DNA of 64,000 nucleotides. Source: Whalleya microplaca (taxonomy: Eukaryota > Ascomycota > Sordariomycetes > Xylariales > Xylariaceae). Under the pieces are notes generated by a model, which worked only from the letters and a program-made list of their open reading frames with translations, was not told the origin of the DNA and searched no databases. The DNA lies in the NCBI GenBank assembly GCA_022497155.1, contig MU385793.1, positions 62,001 to 126,000 on the forward strand, read 5' to 3'. Made by a program: the position numbers and the translations under genes. Positions 13,961 to 24,872 of this stretch are shown piece by piece; positions within the stretch are counted from its first letter, which is position 1, and every line of letters starts with the position of its first letter.

Positions 13961-16031
13961 ATGACGAGTGAAGCGCGTGCCGGAAAAAACGGTGGGGGGC
14001 CGATCGTGCTCATAGACGAAGAGGAAGATAGGTGGGATGGGCGCACGGAAACCGATGAGCCAACAGAAACAAGTCCACTTGTCAACGCAGGCGTTAGACA
14101 TGACGGGACAAGCATCAGCAATAACGAGAGGAGGGAGAATTGGTTAGGGTATGAGGATTTCGTCGACTTCCCATGGTGGCAGAGACCATCAGTACGTTAT
14201 GCTTGTCGTTCAAACGTTTTCTGCGATTGAACTCCCAAGTGTTTTCAACACTGACCCAGATGCCAGGTTTATTGGCTTCTCGGGCCATATTTGCTGTTCA
14301 CACTTGCTTTCGGCGGTATCATTGTACCCAAGCTTAACTTGTAAGTGGCTGGGTTGACGCTCACATCTGTCTCCAATATGTCCGCTGACAAAGCCGCGCC
14401 CCAAGAATCGTCGATCTGGTATGCCGCAGTTATTTCGCTGATCGCCAGGTGCTGGATCCAGCCTTTACTTTTACCCCCGTGATCATGGGCGCCGACAATC
14501 CCCAGTGCAACATTCCCGCGGTTCAGAAGAATGTTGCTACTTTTACACTTGTATTAAGCGCTCTTGCCGGCGGTTTGAGCGCCATCACAGCACCAAAATT
14601 GGGTTCGTTGTCTGATCGCTATGGCCGAAAGCGCCTGCTGGTAATCGCATCCTGCGGCGGTGTGCTGAATGAAATTGTTACCATTTTCGTGGCGAAGTTT
14701 CCCGAGACCATCGACTTTCACTGGTTAATCCTGGGCTCCTTCTTTGATGGTATTGCAGGCTCCTTTACAGCTGGCGGCGTGCTAGCTCATTCGTATACGA
14801 GTGACTGTACGCCCCCCTCGAAACGCGGTGTCCATATAGGCTATCTGCATGCATGCCTGTTCACTGGATTAGCCCTTGGTCCTCTCTTGACCGGTTACTT
14901 CGTCGAATGGACAGGGTCTCTGCTTTCGATATTTTACGTGGTACTAGGCTGCCATCTTGCTGTCATCCTATTCTTCTGGTCATTTCTGCCCGAGTCATTA
15001 TCACACAAACGCCAAATGGCCGCTCGTGAGAAGCATCGATACGAACAGGAAGCCACGGCTGCACAGTTGAGATCAGGACTTCCAGGTTCCGTCTCCGATT
15101 CTGTCCGGCCACAGGTCGCCTCTTTCTTGAGTGATCGCATGGGATCATGGTTGCCGGCCTTTCTGAGCGCGAACCCACTTGCACCCCTAAAGATACTTGT
15201 TCCAAGTGGGCGTCACAACAAGCTATTGCGCCGGAATCTAGTTGTTCTTGCTCTCATTGATGCTATTATTTTAGCCGCTGCCATGGGTTCGGGGACTGTC
15301 ATTATTCTGTATTCCGAGTACATGTTTAATTGGAGGAACTTAGAAGCCTCACGTTTTGTATCTGTCGTGAGTCTGACTCGAGTCGTGATCCTTCTCGGCA
15401 TTCTTCCGATCATCAACTATTTTTTCCGTATCCTGCCACTGCGTCGAAAACGACGCGAAGACGGCAACCAAAATGTCCTCGAGTCGAACTCGGGCGCTGA
15501 CAATACTGACGTGTGGGTCCTACGCATCGCTCTTCTCTGCGATGCTGCAGGTACTGTCGGCTACATTTTCGTCCGCCGGCAGGAGCTTTTTATTCTTTGT
15601 GGTATTACCACGGCCTTTGGTGGCTTAGCAAGCGCCACCGTTGGGAGTGCTATCACGAAGCATGTCCCAGGTGAGAGGGTAGGTTCCTTGCTTGGAGCCA
15701 CTGGCTTATTACATGCCCTTGGGCGAGTTTTCGCCCCGACCTTATTCAATGGGCTATACGCAGGAACGGTCGAGACCTTTCCGCAGGCGTTTTTCGTCCT
15801 TCTAGCCTCTCTATTTGGTCTTGCCGTATGTGGCAGCTTCCTTGTGAGGCCTCATGGTAAATTTGCATATTACAGTATATTTTTGTGTGATGTTTTTCGT
15901 CTAACATGCTTGCAGTATACTTAGAAGAGGATGGATATGTTGCTGTCCCTGTGCGGGAATCCCCTCGTTCTCAGGATGCAGATATCTTAGCCGATGACGA
16001 GATGCCAAGCGAAACTCTGCCGAGGATCTAG
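13961..16031 (+). CDS. MFS transporter, TetA-like drug/H+ antiporter class
   Basis: Four exons (13961-14191, 14267-14340, 14394-15856, 15916-16031; introns of 75, 53 and 59 nt) give 627 residues. The N-terminal 75 residues are hydrophilic and acidic. Helix 1 lies in the short exon 2 (LLGPYLLFTLAFGGII). The loop 2-3 MFS signature GSLSDRYGRKRLL is intact, as is the flanking ALAGGLSAITAPKLG. About 12 hydrophobic segments follow, split by a long central hydrophilic loop. The C-terminal tail is acidic. The family resembles the yeast YCR023C-type and bacterial tetracycline-efflux-type permeases; the substrate is unknown. The second intron, ending in CAAAG, was chosen because it restores the conserved LVCRSYFADRQ stretch. 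The gene converges with the next MFS gene. Confidence 0.88.
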
Positions 16032-16465
16032 GAGTCATCTCTTAGTAACAACATCCTACGTATATAGGCATTACGGCCACATACTTCTTTGCTTTTATCA
16101 ACCATGGGATGTCCCATTCACCATAGAAGCAAGACCACGAGTGTACGAAACGGCGTTGGCATATCTCCTTTGGGATTAGATAGCATGTTTTGTATCGTGA
16201 ATGGGAAAACGTATCTTCTTCTCGTCAATAAATTCAGGGGTTGCGATAGCCACAGGGAAATCACCTCGCTACATTGATACTACTGATTGGCCATTCCATG
16301 ATACAATTTCTTTCACTTCGTGACCTCCAAACCAGTCTCCTTTCCAACTTCTAATAAGACCGATTGTTGAACTCACCTCCCCTTTCATCTCATTCGATGG
16401 CCTTGTTCCCCGCACATCTTAGACAGGTGTGAACGAAATCATCAATGGCGTCGACAGCCTCGACC
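16032..16465. other. Convergent 3' spacer between two MFS genes
   Basis: The 434-bp tail-to-tail spacer holds both 3' UTRs and no supportable gene. Confidence 0.5.
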
Positions 16466-18018
16466 TCAATACACCCCTTTTACACTCCAACTAACAGCTA
16501 ACACCCGCGCACCCAAGAAGCAGCTCATGGCAATAACATACGATAGCGCCGAGAACAATATCAGTGCCATCCAACCCTGTTCGCCGCTTCCTACTCCTAA
16601 TAGCGCACCGCCAATGGGCACACTCGTCAAGGTCCCGAAGCTGCCCACCATCAGCGCCGTGCTATAAAACCGCCCGTAATCGCGCGAATCACACAGCTGC
16701 CCGATGCACACAGGATATAAACCCAAATTAGAACCACTGGCAAACCCGAACGTAACCGCGAAGACCACGATTAGGGCATACGAGGAGCCCGCGGGTAGCC
16801 AGAAACCAAGAATCGTCACCACGCAGAGCAGGTTCGTCACCACGATAACGTTGAAGCGCCCGAAGCGGTCGGCGAGGAAGCCTGGGAGAGACCGCCCGAA
16901 GAACGACCCCGCGTTCAGGACCGCGAGCAGCGTGTACGCACTGGTGGCGTCCTGGCCGTGCGCCGCGGCGTACGAAACGATGTACGTCAGCGGCGTGAAG
17001 ATGCCCCATTCCATAAACCACACGCCGGCGCAGCAGAGGCTGAACTTCAGGTCCCTGAACAGCGACCAGTCGGGCATCGCCGACACCCGCCGCGTGCTCG
17101 GCGGCAGGCGTGTGCGCACGAGCAGGTTGGCCAGCACGGACAAGAACAGCAGCATGAAACCGATAATCCGCGTGCTCCATGCGAACCCGAGCTTCGGTAG
17201 CACCGCTTGCAGGTAGATCGGGAACACGATGCCCCCAATTGACCCCGCGGTTGCTGCGATGCCGGTCGCGAGACCCCGGCGCCTGTGAAAGAAGTGCGCG
17301 ATCACCCCATACGCAGGCACATTAAGTAGGGCGCCGCCGAGGCCTCCGAGGACGGAGTAGGTCAGGAGGATCTGGTAGTACCCTATTTCCACACACACAT
17401 CAGGACCTGTGTCGCCGATACACCAAAGGAAGAAGGGCGTGTAAACTTACTTTCACACAGACCCAGCAGCAGCTGGCTTGCAACAACTAATAGGCTGCCC
17501 ACGGCGACGAGTGCCCTAGGCCCGTGTCGGTCGAACACGGGGCCCACTTGGATCCCGGCGAAGAAGACGATAAACAGGTACAGGCTGAAGATCCAGCCGA
17601 TGGTGGACGGATCGTAGGCGGCCAGCTGGTGCGTCGAGAAGTACGACTCGAAGACGGCCGCGCTGTTGATAATCCCGTATACGGAGATCATGGAGCAGAA
17701 GGATCCGAAGACGACGAGCCAGGCCTGCAAGCCACCCTCGGGGAACTCATCTTGGTCTTCTAAACCGGGCCCGGCCGTGCTGATCTCGCTTCCGGACGAT
17801 GACGATACTAGTGCTGGTGGCGCTGGCGGTAATGCATCGGCACCGGGCTCATGTCTTGTCTGGCGCTTCGTGTCTTCGTCGTTGGAGTTGTGGCTGAGAT
17901 AGGAATTAAGGCCTTGACTCTTTTCATTGTGCTCCGACGGGGACGCTACTGTGCCTTCCGCCGGGACAGTTTGATTCATGAGGCAGCTGTCATCTGCATT
18001 TTGTGGGACGAAGGTCAT
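16466..18018 (-). CDS. MFS monocarboxylate-permease-like transporter
   Basis: Two exons (18018-17451 and 17382-16466; one 68-nt intron) give 494 residues. The N-terminal ~95 residues are Ser/Pro-rich and probably cytosolic. Then comes FPEGGLQAWLVVFGSF, the usual entry into helix 1 of fungal MCT-like (Mch) permeases, followed by about 12 membrane helices. RRRGLATGIAATAGSIGG and FLADRFGRFNV are family hallmarks. Fungal members are annotated as monocarboxylate or riboflavin transporters, but substrates vary and cannot be read from sequence. The middle of exon 2 is clearly GC-rich compared with its surroundings. The start is the ATG that opens the frame; another could lie upstream. Confidence 0.9.
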
Positions 18019-19690
18019 GAAAGATCTAAGGATCCTCTTTTTGAACGTGAGAAAGCTGACAGATGGACGGAGTGACTATGCCGGGCAAGTCACTCCCGGT
18101 TTTTCTTCTTCTTCGTTTTTAGATGTCTGAGTGTATGTCTCTTCCTTTATCTACCTCGCCATCGAAGATAAAAGCCCTCGTTACCTTCAAGTTGAAATAA
18201 GAGAAAATTGAAATACCAGGGTGACTAGGAGGGTTAGCTCTATTTGAACTAACTTGTTACATAATAGTTTTTCCCGTCCAGGAAACCTCTGGGGCGAAAG
18301 ATACATGTACATGTAACACCGCCTTTTCCATTCCCGTTCTGCTTCGAAAACAACTTCGTATATCATCGAAGATCAAAGAGAGTTCGCATATTCTAGAAGT
18401 TGGTCTGGTCCGTGTTACCTACGGTACGTTTTCACTTATGTAATATGCATTGATGTGATTTTAGTAGTTACCAATCTCGGCCTTTGATTGGTCAATTATA
18501 AACGACTGACCCAACTGTCAACCAACAGCCAATGACATACTTTGTACATACGTACATGCATATCCCACACAACCTGTGAATGAGACTCGGTCCGTACTGA
18601 TGATCCAATCATATAATACTCAGTTTGGAAAATTTATATAATAAGGTCAAGTGTATGCCGCTAGCCTGAAGACTTCAATTGGCATTCTCTTCACTAATCG
18701 GCCACTTCGGGACTCTTGACCTTATCTTCCCATTCGTGCTTGAGGAGTAGTACATGTACGGCTTACTGTTGATTAGAGCTTGTCGCATACTTTCCGGATT
18801 AGAAAGTGGATATAAGCTGCTTACCGCTGCATGTGTGGAGACGGTTGGATCCAATATCTCCTTAACTGGAATTTTGCCCATGCTAGTTCTCATAGCAGGT
18901 TGTCGTTGTGGGTTAGTATGTACATATACTAGCAGTACGCATTTGCTAATGCCTGTATGTTCAATCCGGAGTTAGTACATACGCTTTTAGGATAAAGTAT
19001 GGAACACTCCTAGGTAAGTTAGGTATGTCCCTGGATCTTGAATTCCAGAAACAGGTAAACTCATACGGATAGCCGTCCCCACCATATTTACATTAAGGCA
19101 TATATAAGGTCATTCACAGCTTTGACTCGCAGATAATAGAACTATGTATACGACAGCGCTTGATTAAGATGCTGTAGCAAGCCCTTGCATATTTGGGGAG
19201 AAATGCCTACTAATACCGTATACATACCTAATAGCAACTGGCTGAATAAAATGTGCACATTGCTACATACCTATATTAGTGACGTTACCTAAGTACATAG
19301 ATGTCCACTTGCAACGTAAAAGAAATTTGAGACGCGATATAATCTACCAACTAATTGCATGAGTCTCTCATAATGTATCATCGGAATATGCTATTTTTGC
19401 AAAAATCAAATTATTTTGAGCCAATATATTGTGAAGATTCCAGCCTAACCAACACATTCCCTTCCTAATGTGATGTTCCGGCGGCGGGGGAGACCTAATT
19501 TTAATACAAATCCCGGGCTAAGTATGTGGCAATGGACCATCTTGAATGACAATAATACAAATGTTCATCTTGAAATTCAATTGAGTGGATGGTGGATGTT
19601 ATGCTATAGAGACAGGTATGTCTGGTACAATGTACTCCCCATAGAATAGAGTCCAAATCCAGCTTCTGACTGCAAAGTCCAGTCAGGTGT
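18019..19690. other. Intergenic region
   Basis: 1.7 kb without a supportable gene. It is AT-rich after 19140. A GTACATACGTACATG-type cluster lies at 18543-18560 and TACATGTACATGTA at 18302-18315. Small opposing frames near 18675-18975 shadow each other and carry no motif. Confidence 0.5.
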
Positions 19691-20859
19691 TCAGTAGTTA
19701 AATTTATGACCAGTAAGCTCCTCGCTCAGTTTCCAGAGCCTCTCTGCTTCAAGGCTACTTGTAGCCCAAGGCTTGATGGTATCCTTCCATGGATCTCCAA
19801 CATGTGAGTCAAGTAGATATTTGCCATTGAAATCTTAATCTCAATTAGTAACTGCTTCATGATTTATAGAGAGACAAGTCAATCAACATTACCTTTAAGA
19901 TCTGGATCAAAGGCTGCATAGATGTGAGTGGCTGCACCCTGCTGTAGCGTCTTAAATTCATATTCCTTGATCCATCCCTCAGCGTTTCCCATAGCCTTAT
20001 CGGCAGCCACTGTGCAATAGTTAGCTCATAACGAGTCGTGAAGATATCGGTCTGATGGGAAAGAACTTGCACAGAGTTGCGTAGTCGGCTTCCCAATCCG
20101 TCATGTATGTGTCCAGTGCGGTGTGGATTGCACCCGGGTGGACGCTGAAGGACAACAACCCCTTAGGCCCTAGCTTCTCAGCTAGAGAAATGGCCATCAG
20201 CATATTGGCCGTCTTAGACTGACCATAGCCGTGCCACTTGTCGTAAGTCTTGCCGTTCTACTCATAGTAAGTGAGGAAAGAAATTCCCGAGGTTAGGACT
20301 AGTTTGGGGGGTTACGAACATCGAAATTATAATCGTGCCAACGAATTGGATTAAAGCGATGACCGGTGCTGCTGATGTTTACAACCCTTGGGGACGTGGA
20401 GACCATTACTTTGTCCATAATTAGGTTGGCGAAGAGCCAATGACCTAAATGGTTAATGCCAAATTGGAACTCGAAGCCATCGGGTGTAAGCATATAAGGA
20501 GTAGCCATCACGGCTGCGTTGTTCACAAGAACGTCGATATTTGGCACATCGATCCAGGAGTTGACCGTGTCAGCAGCAGCACGTACGGAAGCGAACAAAC
20601 CGAGGTCGAGCTTCAGAACTCGAACTTTAACGTCAGGGTGGGCAGTAGTAATGCTGTCGGCTTCTATTTGAACCTTGTCGAGGTTTCGGCCAGCTAATAT
20701 GAGCATACCGGGCTTGGCTCGGGCAACATTCTCAACGAATTCGGCACCGAGGCCACCACGAGTAACACCCGTCGTAAGAATTATCTTGCCCTTGATGCTG
20801 TTTTCGTAGTCTCTCACAAGCTCTTCGGCAGTCGTGTTTGAGTCGTATTTGCTTGCCAT
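19691..20859 (-). CDS. Short-chain dehydrogenase/reductase (light-induced alcohol dehydrogenase-like)
   Basis: Four exons (20859-20320, 20257-20071, 20009-19893, 19833-19691) encode 328 residues. It is a classical-type NAD(P)-dependent SDR: a cofactor glycine motif TGVTRGGLG at 30-38, NNA at 113-115, a catalytic serine in NISSTG near 163, and the YGQSK active-site pair Tyr191/Lys195. It ends in a conserved WKLSEEL region. Relatives include Bli-4-like, WWOX-like and retinol dehydrogenases; the substrate is unknown. Intron 2 (20010-20070) uses a GC donor (GCAAGT). Every GT choice breaks the frame, while GC-AG joins the exons as TLLAADKAMG. Intron 1 has a weak GTTCGT donor. Stand-alone gene bordering a repeat-rich zone. 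Confidence 0.88.
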
Positions 20860-21640
20860 GGTGAAGAACGAGTAGAGGCAATGTGTGTATAGCTATAGTT
20901 GGACTAACTTAGAAAAGCTGATTTATTGTTGCGAGGAGTCGGGTTGATTAAATTGAATAAGTAAGAGAATATAATGGTTGTCTTGAGAGATTCCTTTTCG
21001 TCATCCTAGAAAACCATCTGGGACCGAGGGCACTACTTATATTCCCCATTGAACGGGCTCTACATGGGTAATAAGAACCTACTAGAATATATGGTATGAA
21101 TTACAATGCACTGGGCATTGGTAGTGGACTATCGTCGGAAGAGTTGTGCTGATGAATTTGAAACTGGGTCACATGGAGTTATGTCTATTCTATCTCCTAT
21201 CCTATCTCCGGCTAGGGTGCTCACAGATGCAGAATGGCTGTGTAGGCAGAAAACAATTCGTCGGGCTTGTATGATCAGCTCCTAATACCGGTGATGCATC
21301 TAGAAAAACTCTCAACAGCGTAGGTGAGCTGATTGTCGCCCCGTTGCTTCGCTGGCGCAGCTGGAGCTACTCTAAGTATCTCTTGCACGGCTGTATTACA
21401 TAACAATCTACTGGTGTACATAGTTCCAGTAACATGGCCAACAAGAGAAAGTATTTAATAAGACGCCGAGACAAAAATATTAATGAATATAAAGTCTCCA
21501 TATAATCAACAGATGAATCTAACAAGTAGGAAATCCTCACAATATAGGTCTCTGGATGGACTTAATTTAATATGGCTTTTACTAAGTCATATATCCACAA
21601 ACTATTGACAATGGACCTGTAAAGGGAACTGAAGTACCTG

Positions 21641-21810
21641 TGTCACGATAATAGGGGTATTAGTTATAGTGCCTTAAGCTTATGGATGGGATCTTCTAAG
21701 CTGTTAGAAGATCTCTTAGATCTTGGACCTTTATACAATTCTATTTAGTTAACTAAAGTGATCACGGCAGCACCTAAATGATTATTGCATACACTGTAAC
21801 TGCGATAATC
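21641..21810 (+). repeat. Dispersed ~175-bp repeat, copy A
   Basis: Matches 23169-23345 in the same orientation over its whole length, roughly 80-85 percent by eye, with most differences C/T or G/A. It starts TGTCACGATAATA and contains GGATCTTCTAAGCTGTTA-like and GCAGCACCTAAATGAT blocks. It may be an LTR or MITE remnant. Confidence 0.65.
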
Positions 21811-23168
21811 CGAAATTAGCAAAACCCATGCCTTAACATATGCTGTAAATATGATAAAATGACAGAATTTAATGAAGTGTGCAAATACTATTATTACCGC
21901 ACATAGTATCTTGTTCTAGTAGGAATGTGTGTTTACATGTGAGATGTCACGGTTTTAGGGCGGAATTGCTGCATAGCAGTTATAGCGTCGATTTTGCAAC
22001 ATGAGATTATATCTAACATTTTAATCGCGGAGCAATACTTTAATCTCCGGTTAATACCTATATCCTCTGTGGCTCGATGCACCATATCTCCTAATAAGTC
22101 ACGTCTCCAACTAGCTCCCAATCTAGTTAAGGGCTGAAAGGGGGCCCTTTTCATTAATCCGCATGAAAAGGGACCTTCGAATTCCAATGTAGCTACAAAG
22201 CACATACTCATCCCAAACTTCAGAAAAGAAAGGGTTGACTACTGACGTTTAGAAGCTTAGGCCGCCTTTAGTTCTCGTAGGATGTGCTTTCTTTATGCTA
22301 AGCTAGGAAGTCTAAACAAGCATTTCAATTGTCAACGTATCTCAACATTACTGTTTTTGGAATTGCCATTTTGCACTGGCGTAAATATGCTTGCTTCCAT
22401 CGCATCTTGAAAGCGGCAGAGTGTTTTCGCATGTAACGGCACGTTTGGCGGAGTTAAGAGCGCTGCTGTCGTCATCAATGCAGCAAAAGCTCAAGAGACC
22501 TTAGATGACTTGATAATCCTATTGAGATCCTTGAGCCTGACAAGTCCCCTCTGACCTACCAAGTCATATCTGGAAAGCGTCATCAGCTGATATGAGAAAC
22601 TAGTCCGAGGAATTTGGGTGAGACCACTTGTCCATTTCAAAGGCCTCTTACTTCGTCATTAAGTAGCTTCTTACTTGAATTGGTGACATAGGTCGCTTGT
22701 GCTGCACGCCAAAGGAATCATCTCAATTATTGACACAAATTCACAGAGTCAAACAGACGAGCCAAAGATGTTCTCCCTGTGTCACACCGCACCGTAGCGT
22801 CAAATCCTGCTTAATCCAATCAAATCGTTACTGATTTCACCAACTTCACATATCATGGTCTGTAAGGTACTAAAATAGCATCTTGTACATACGAAAAGTT
22901 GTGGATATGTAGAGTATTAAAAATATAGTATCCACACTTTTCCGTGACTCTAACGAATGAAGCCGTCGCGATTTTCACAAGCGAGTACTTTCACGTCCAA
23001 GGTCAACAACCTAAGTTTGCAAATTCAACGACTTTCAAGAACAGTCACTTATGTAGGTGGTGATTGGTACAGAAGCCGGCTAACCAGGGTGAAGAGGGCT
23101 GTTTGAGCCTTTCGCATGTCGCTTCACTGATAATCAATATATCAAATTCATTAAATTATTTAGGGTTC

Positions 23169-23345
23169 TGTTACGATAATATAGGTATTAGTTATAGTGT
23201 TCTGAGATCCATAAGTTTAAAAGGGATCTTCTAAGCTGTTAAAAGATCTTTTAGATCTTAGACCTTTACACAATTCTACTTGGTCAACTAGAGTGATCAT
23301 GGCAGCACCTAAATGATCATTGCACACACTGTAACTGTGATAACA
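23169..23345 (+). repeat. Dispersed ~175-bp repeat, copy B
   Basis: The partner of copy A. It begins TGTTACGAT and ends GTGATAACA, so it has the short TGTTA...TAACA inverted termini expected of an LTR. The two copies could bound a 1.36-kb short element or be independent solo insertions; no target duplication was seen. Confidence 0.6.
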
Positions 23346-23555
23346 CTCATATTAATATAAATAATATACGTTTGAATAGATATGCTATGCGTGCGAATTT
23401 CGGGTCTGGAGAGCCGAGGCTACCGCTAGGTCGGCTGATTTTATCACGTCTCTCAACTACTAGCACGGTATACGGGGCTTCTGGCTGCGCTAGGGGGTCC
23501 CTATTGAAGCTGTCTGCTGTGTATATCTGTATGCTGTGTAGTTGTTGATCGACTG

Positions 23556-23583
23556 ATGAGGTGTGAGGTGTGAGGTGTGAGGT
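23556..23583 (+). repeat. Minisatellite, GAGGTGT unit
   Basis: About four tandem copies of a 7-bp unit GAGGTGT/GGTGTGA in the GC-richer patch after repeat copy B. Confidence 0.7.
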
Positions 23584-24872
23584 CTGCTGCTATTAGATAT
23601 ATGCGGTGCTTAGTCAGCTACCAGCTGTCCTGTGACAGATTTATTGATACAATATCAGGCCTAAGTAGTACTTCAATTACAACACCATCCGAGCAATACT
23701 CCCACCAAAAGGTTGTGTATGCGCAGCTCCACAAGTCAATGTAACTAAATTATTAGTCGGGATTACTTGGACAGGAGAAGTTGGAAGCAACCTATGCCGT
23801 AGAGAAGATCTTGAAGGTGGAAACAGGATCGAATGACTCATTCAGTCTGTTATGTTCTGGCTACGTACCTAAATATGAATCGTACAAGGTAATTCGCTGC
23901 AAGGCGTGACTGCCTTGTGAATACTCACAACGAGTATTATATGGCAGACTCCGCGCATATATCGGATGGAAATAGCCTGTATTGCCCTCAGATACTAGTA
24001 GAATGATGACTGGAGACGTCTTATGGTCACATGGAAGGGGCAATGACAGTTCTTTACATCTTTAAATATACATACATGCAACTAATATATTTGTCATTAG
24101 GTGATCCTCGTTCGTAGGAAGTTCCTCCTTAGATCATACCGTTCACGTCAAGAATGCCTCAGCCATTGCGTGAAAACTAGACCCTGTGCAGTGCCTCGTA
24201 GGGGCATCGCAGGAAGGTTTGACACGATGTACCAATGGTGTATTCAGCAGTTGTGAAGGTGATACCTATTACATATAAAGAGTGTTTTATTGCTGCCTCC
24301 TAATCTAGCTGCACCTAGTATGTGCACCGAGCCCCCTTTCCTTATATCCACACTCTTGGGTCATCTGCATTCAACGGCAGCACAGAGTCTGGAAATTTGC
24401 TGATCCTGCTGTGATAATTGTTCACGCATGAGCAAGTACGATGACTTCGAGACTATTCACTAGATTGCTACTATAGTAACACGACTTTGTTCCCCTGCTA
24501 TATGACTGCAGACGTAGGAGAGTCATGAGTTCCTATGTATTATTTGGATTTGTAGTATGAACACAAGACCCATTTGCAGATTTTGCTAAACTATACCTTA
24601 TCGTTACTATACACACGGGAAAAAAATCATTTCTCAGCAGATCTCCATGGTTTAGATTTGCATGATAGTGCGGTTTCTCCCTCAAGTTCTGGAGGCTTCT
24701 ATCGCTATTATACTCACTTTCCGTCATCCGTTAATCTTACCTCTGCTGCGGCTGACCTTCCCGTCCTCATTGGCATCAAGAACGATTCCCAAATACAAGC
24801 TATATGTTTGACAATAGCAGAAGCCATCCCAACGCCGAACAGAACAAGTCACGCTATCGCCATCTGAACAGT

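Larger units (their letters stand above)
20860..24872. other. Gene-free, repeat-bearing AT-rich region
   Basis: About 4 kb with no supportable gene. It contains two degenerate copies of a ~175-bp repeat (listed separately), a GC-richer patch at 23395-23530 that looks foreign to its neighbourhood, and stretches of transition-type decay. The part before 24873 serves as the ABC-transporter promoter. Confidence 0.5.

Noticed and set aside
13961..18018. Two MFS genes as a metabolite cluster
   Set aside because: They are convergent, from different MFS subfamilies, and no biosynthetic core enzyme lies nearby.
21933..22211. 92-codon minus-strand frame between the 175-bp repeats
   Set aside because: No domain, flanked by decayed repeat sequence; could be a chance frame or mutated element remnant.
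24804..24872. Upstream ATG extending the ABC transporter by 23 residues
   Set aside because: Weak start context (T at -3) compared with the ATG at 24873; kept only as an alternative.
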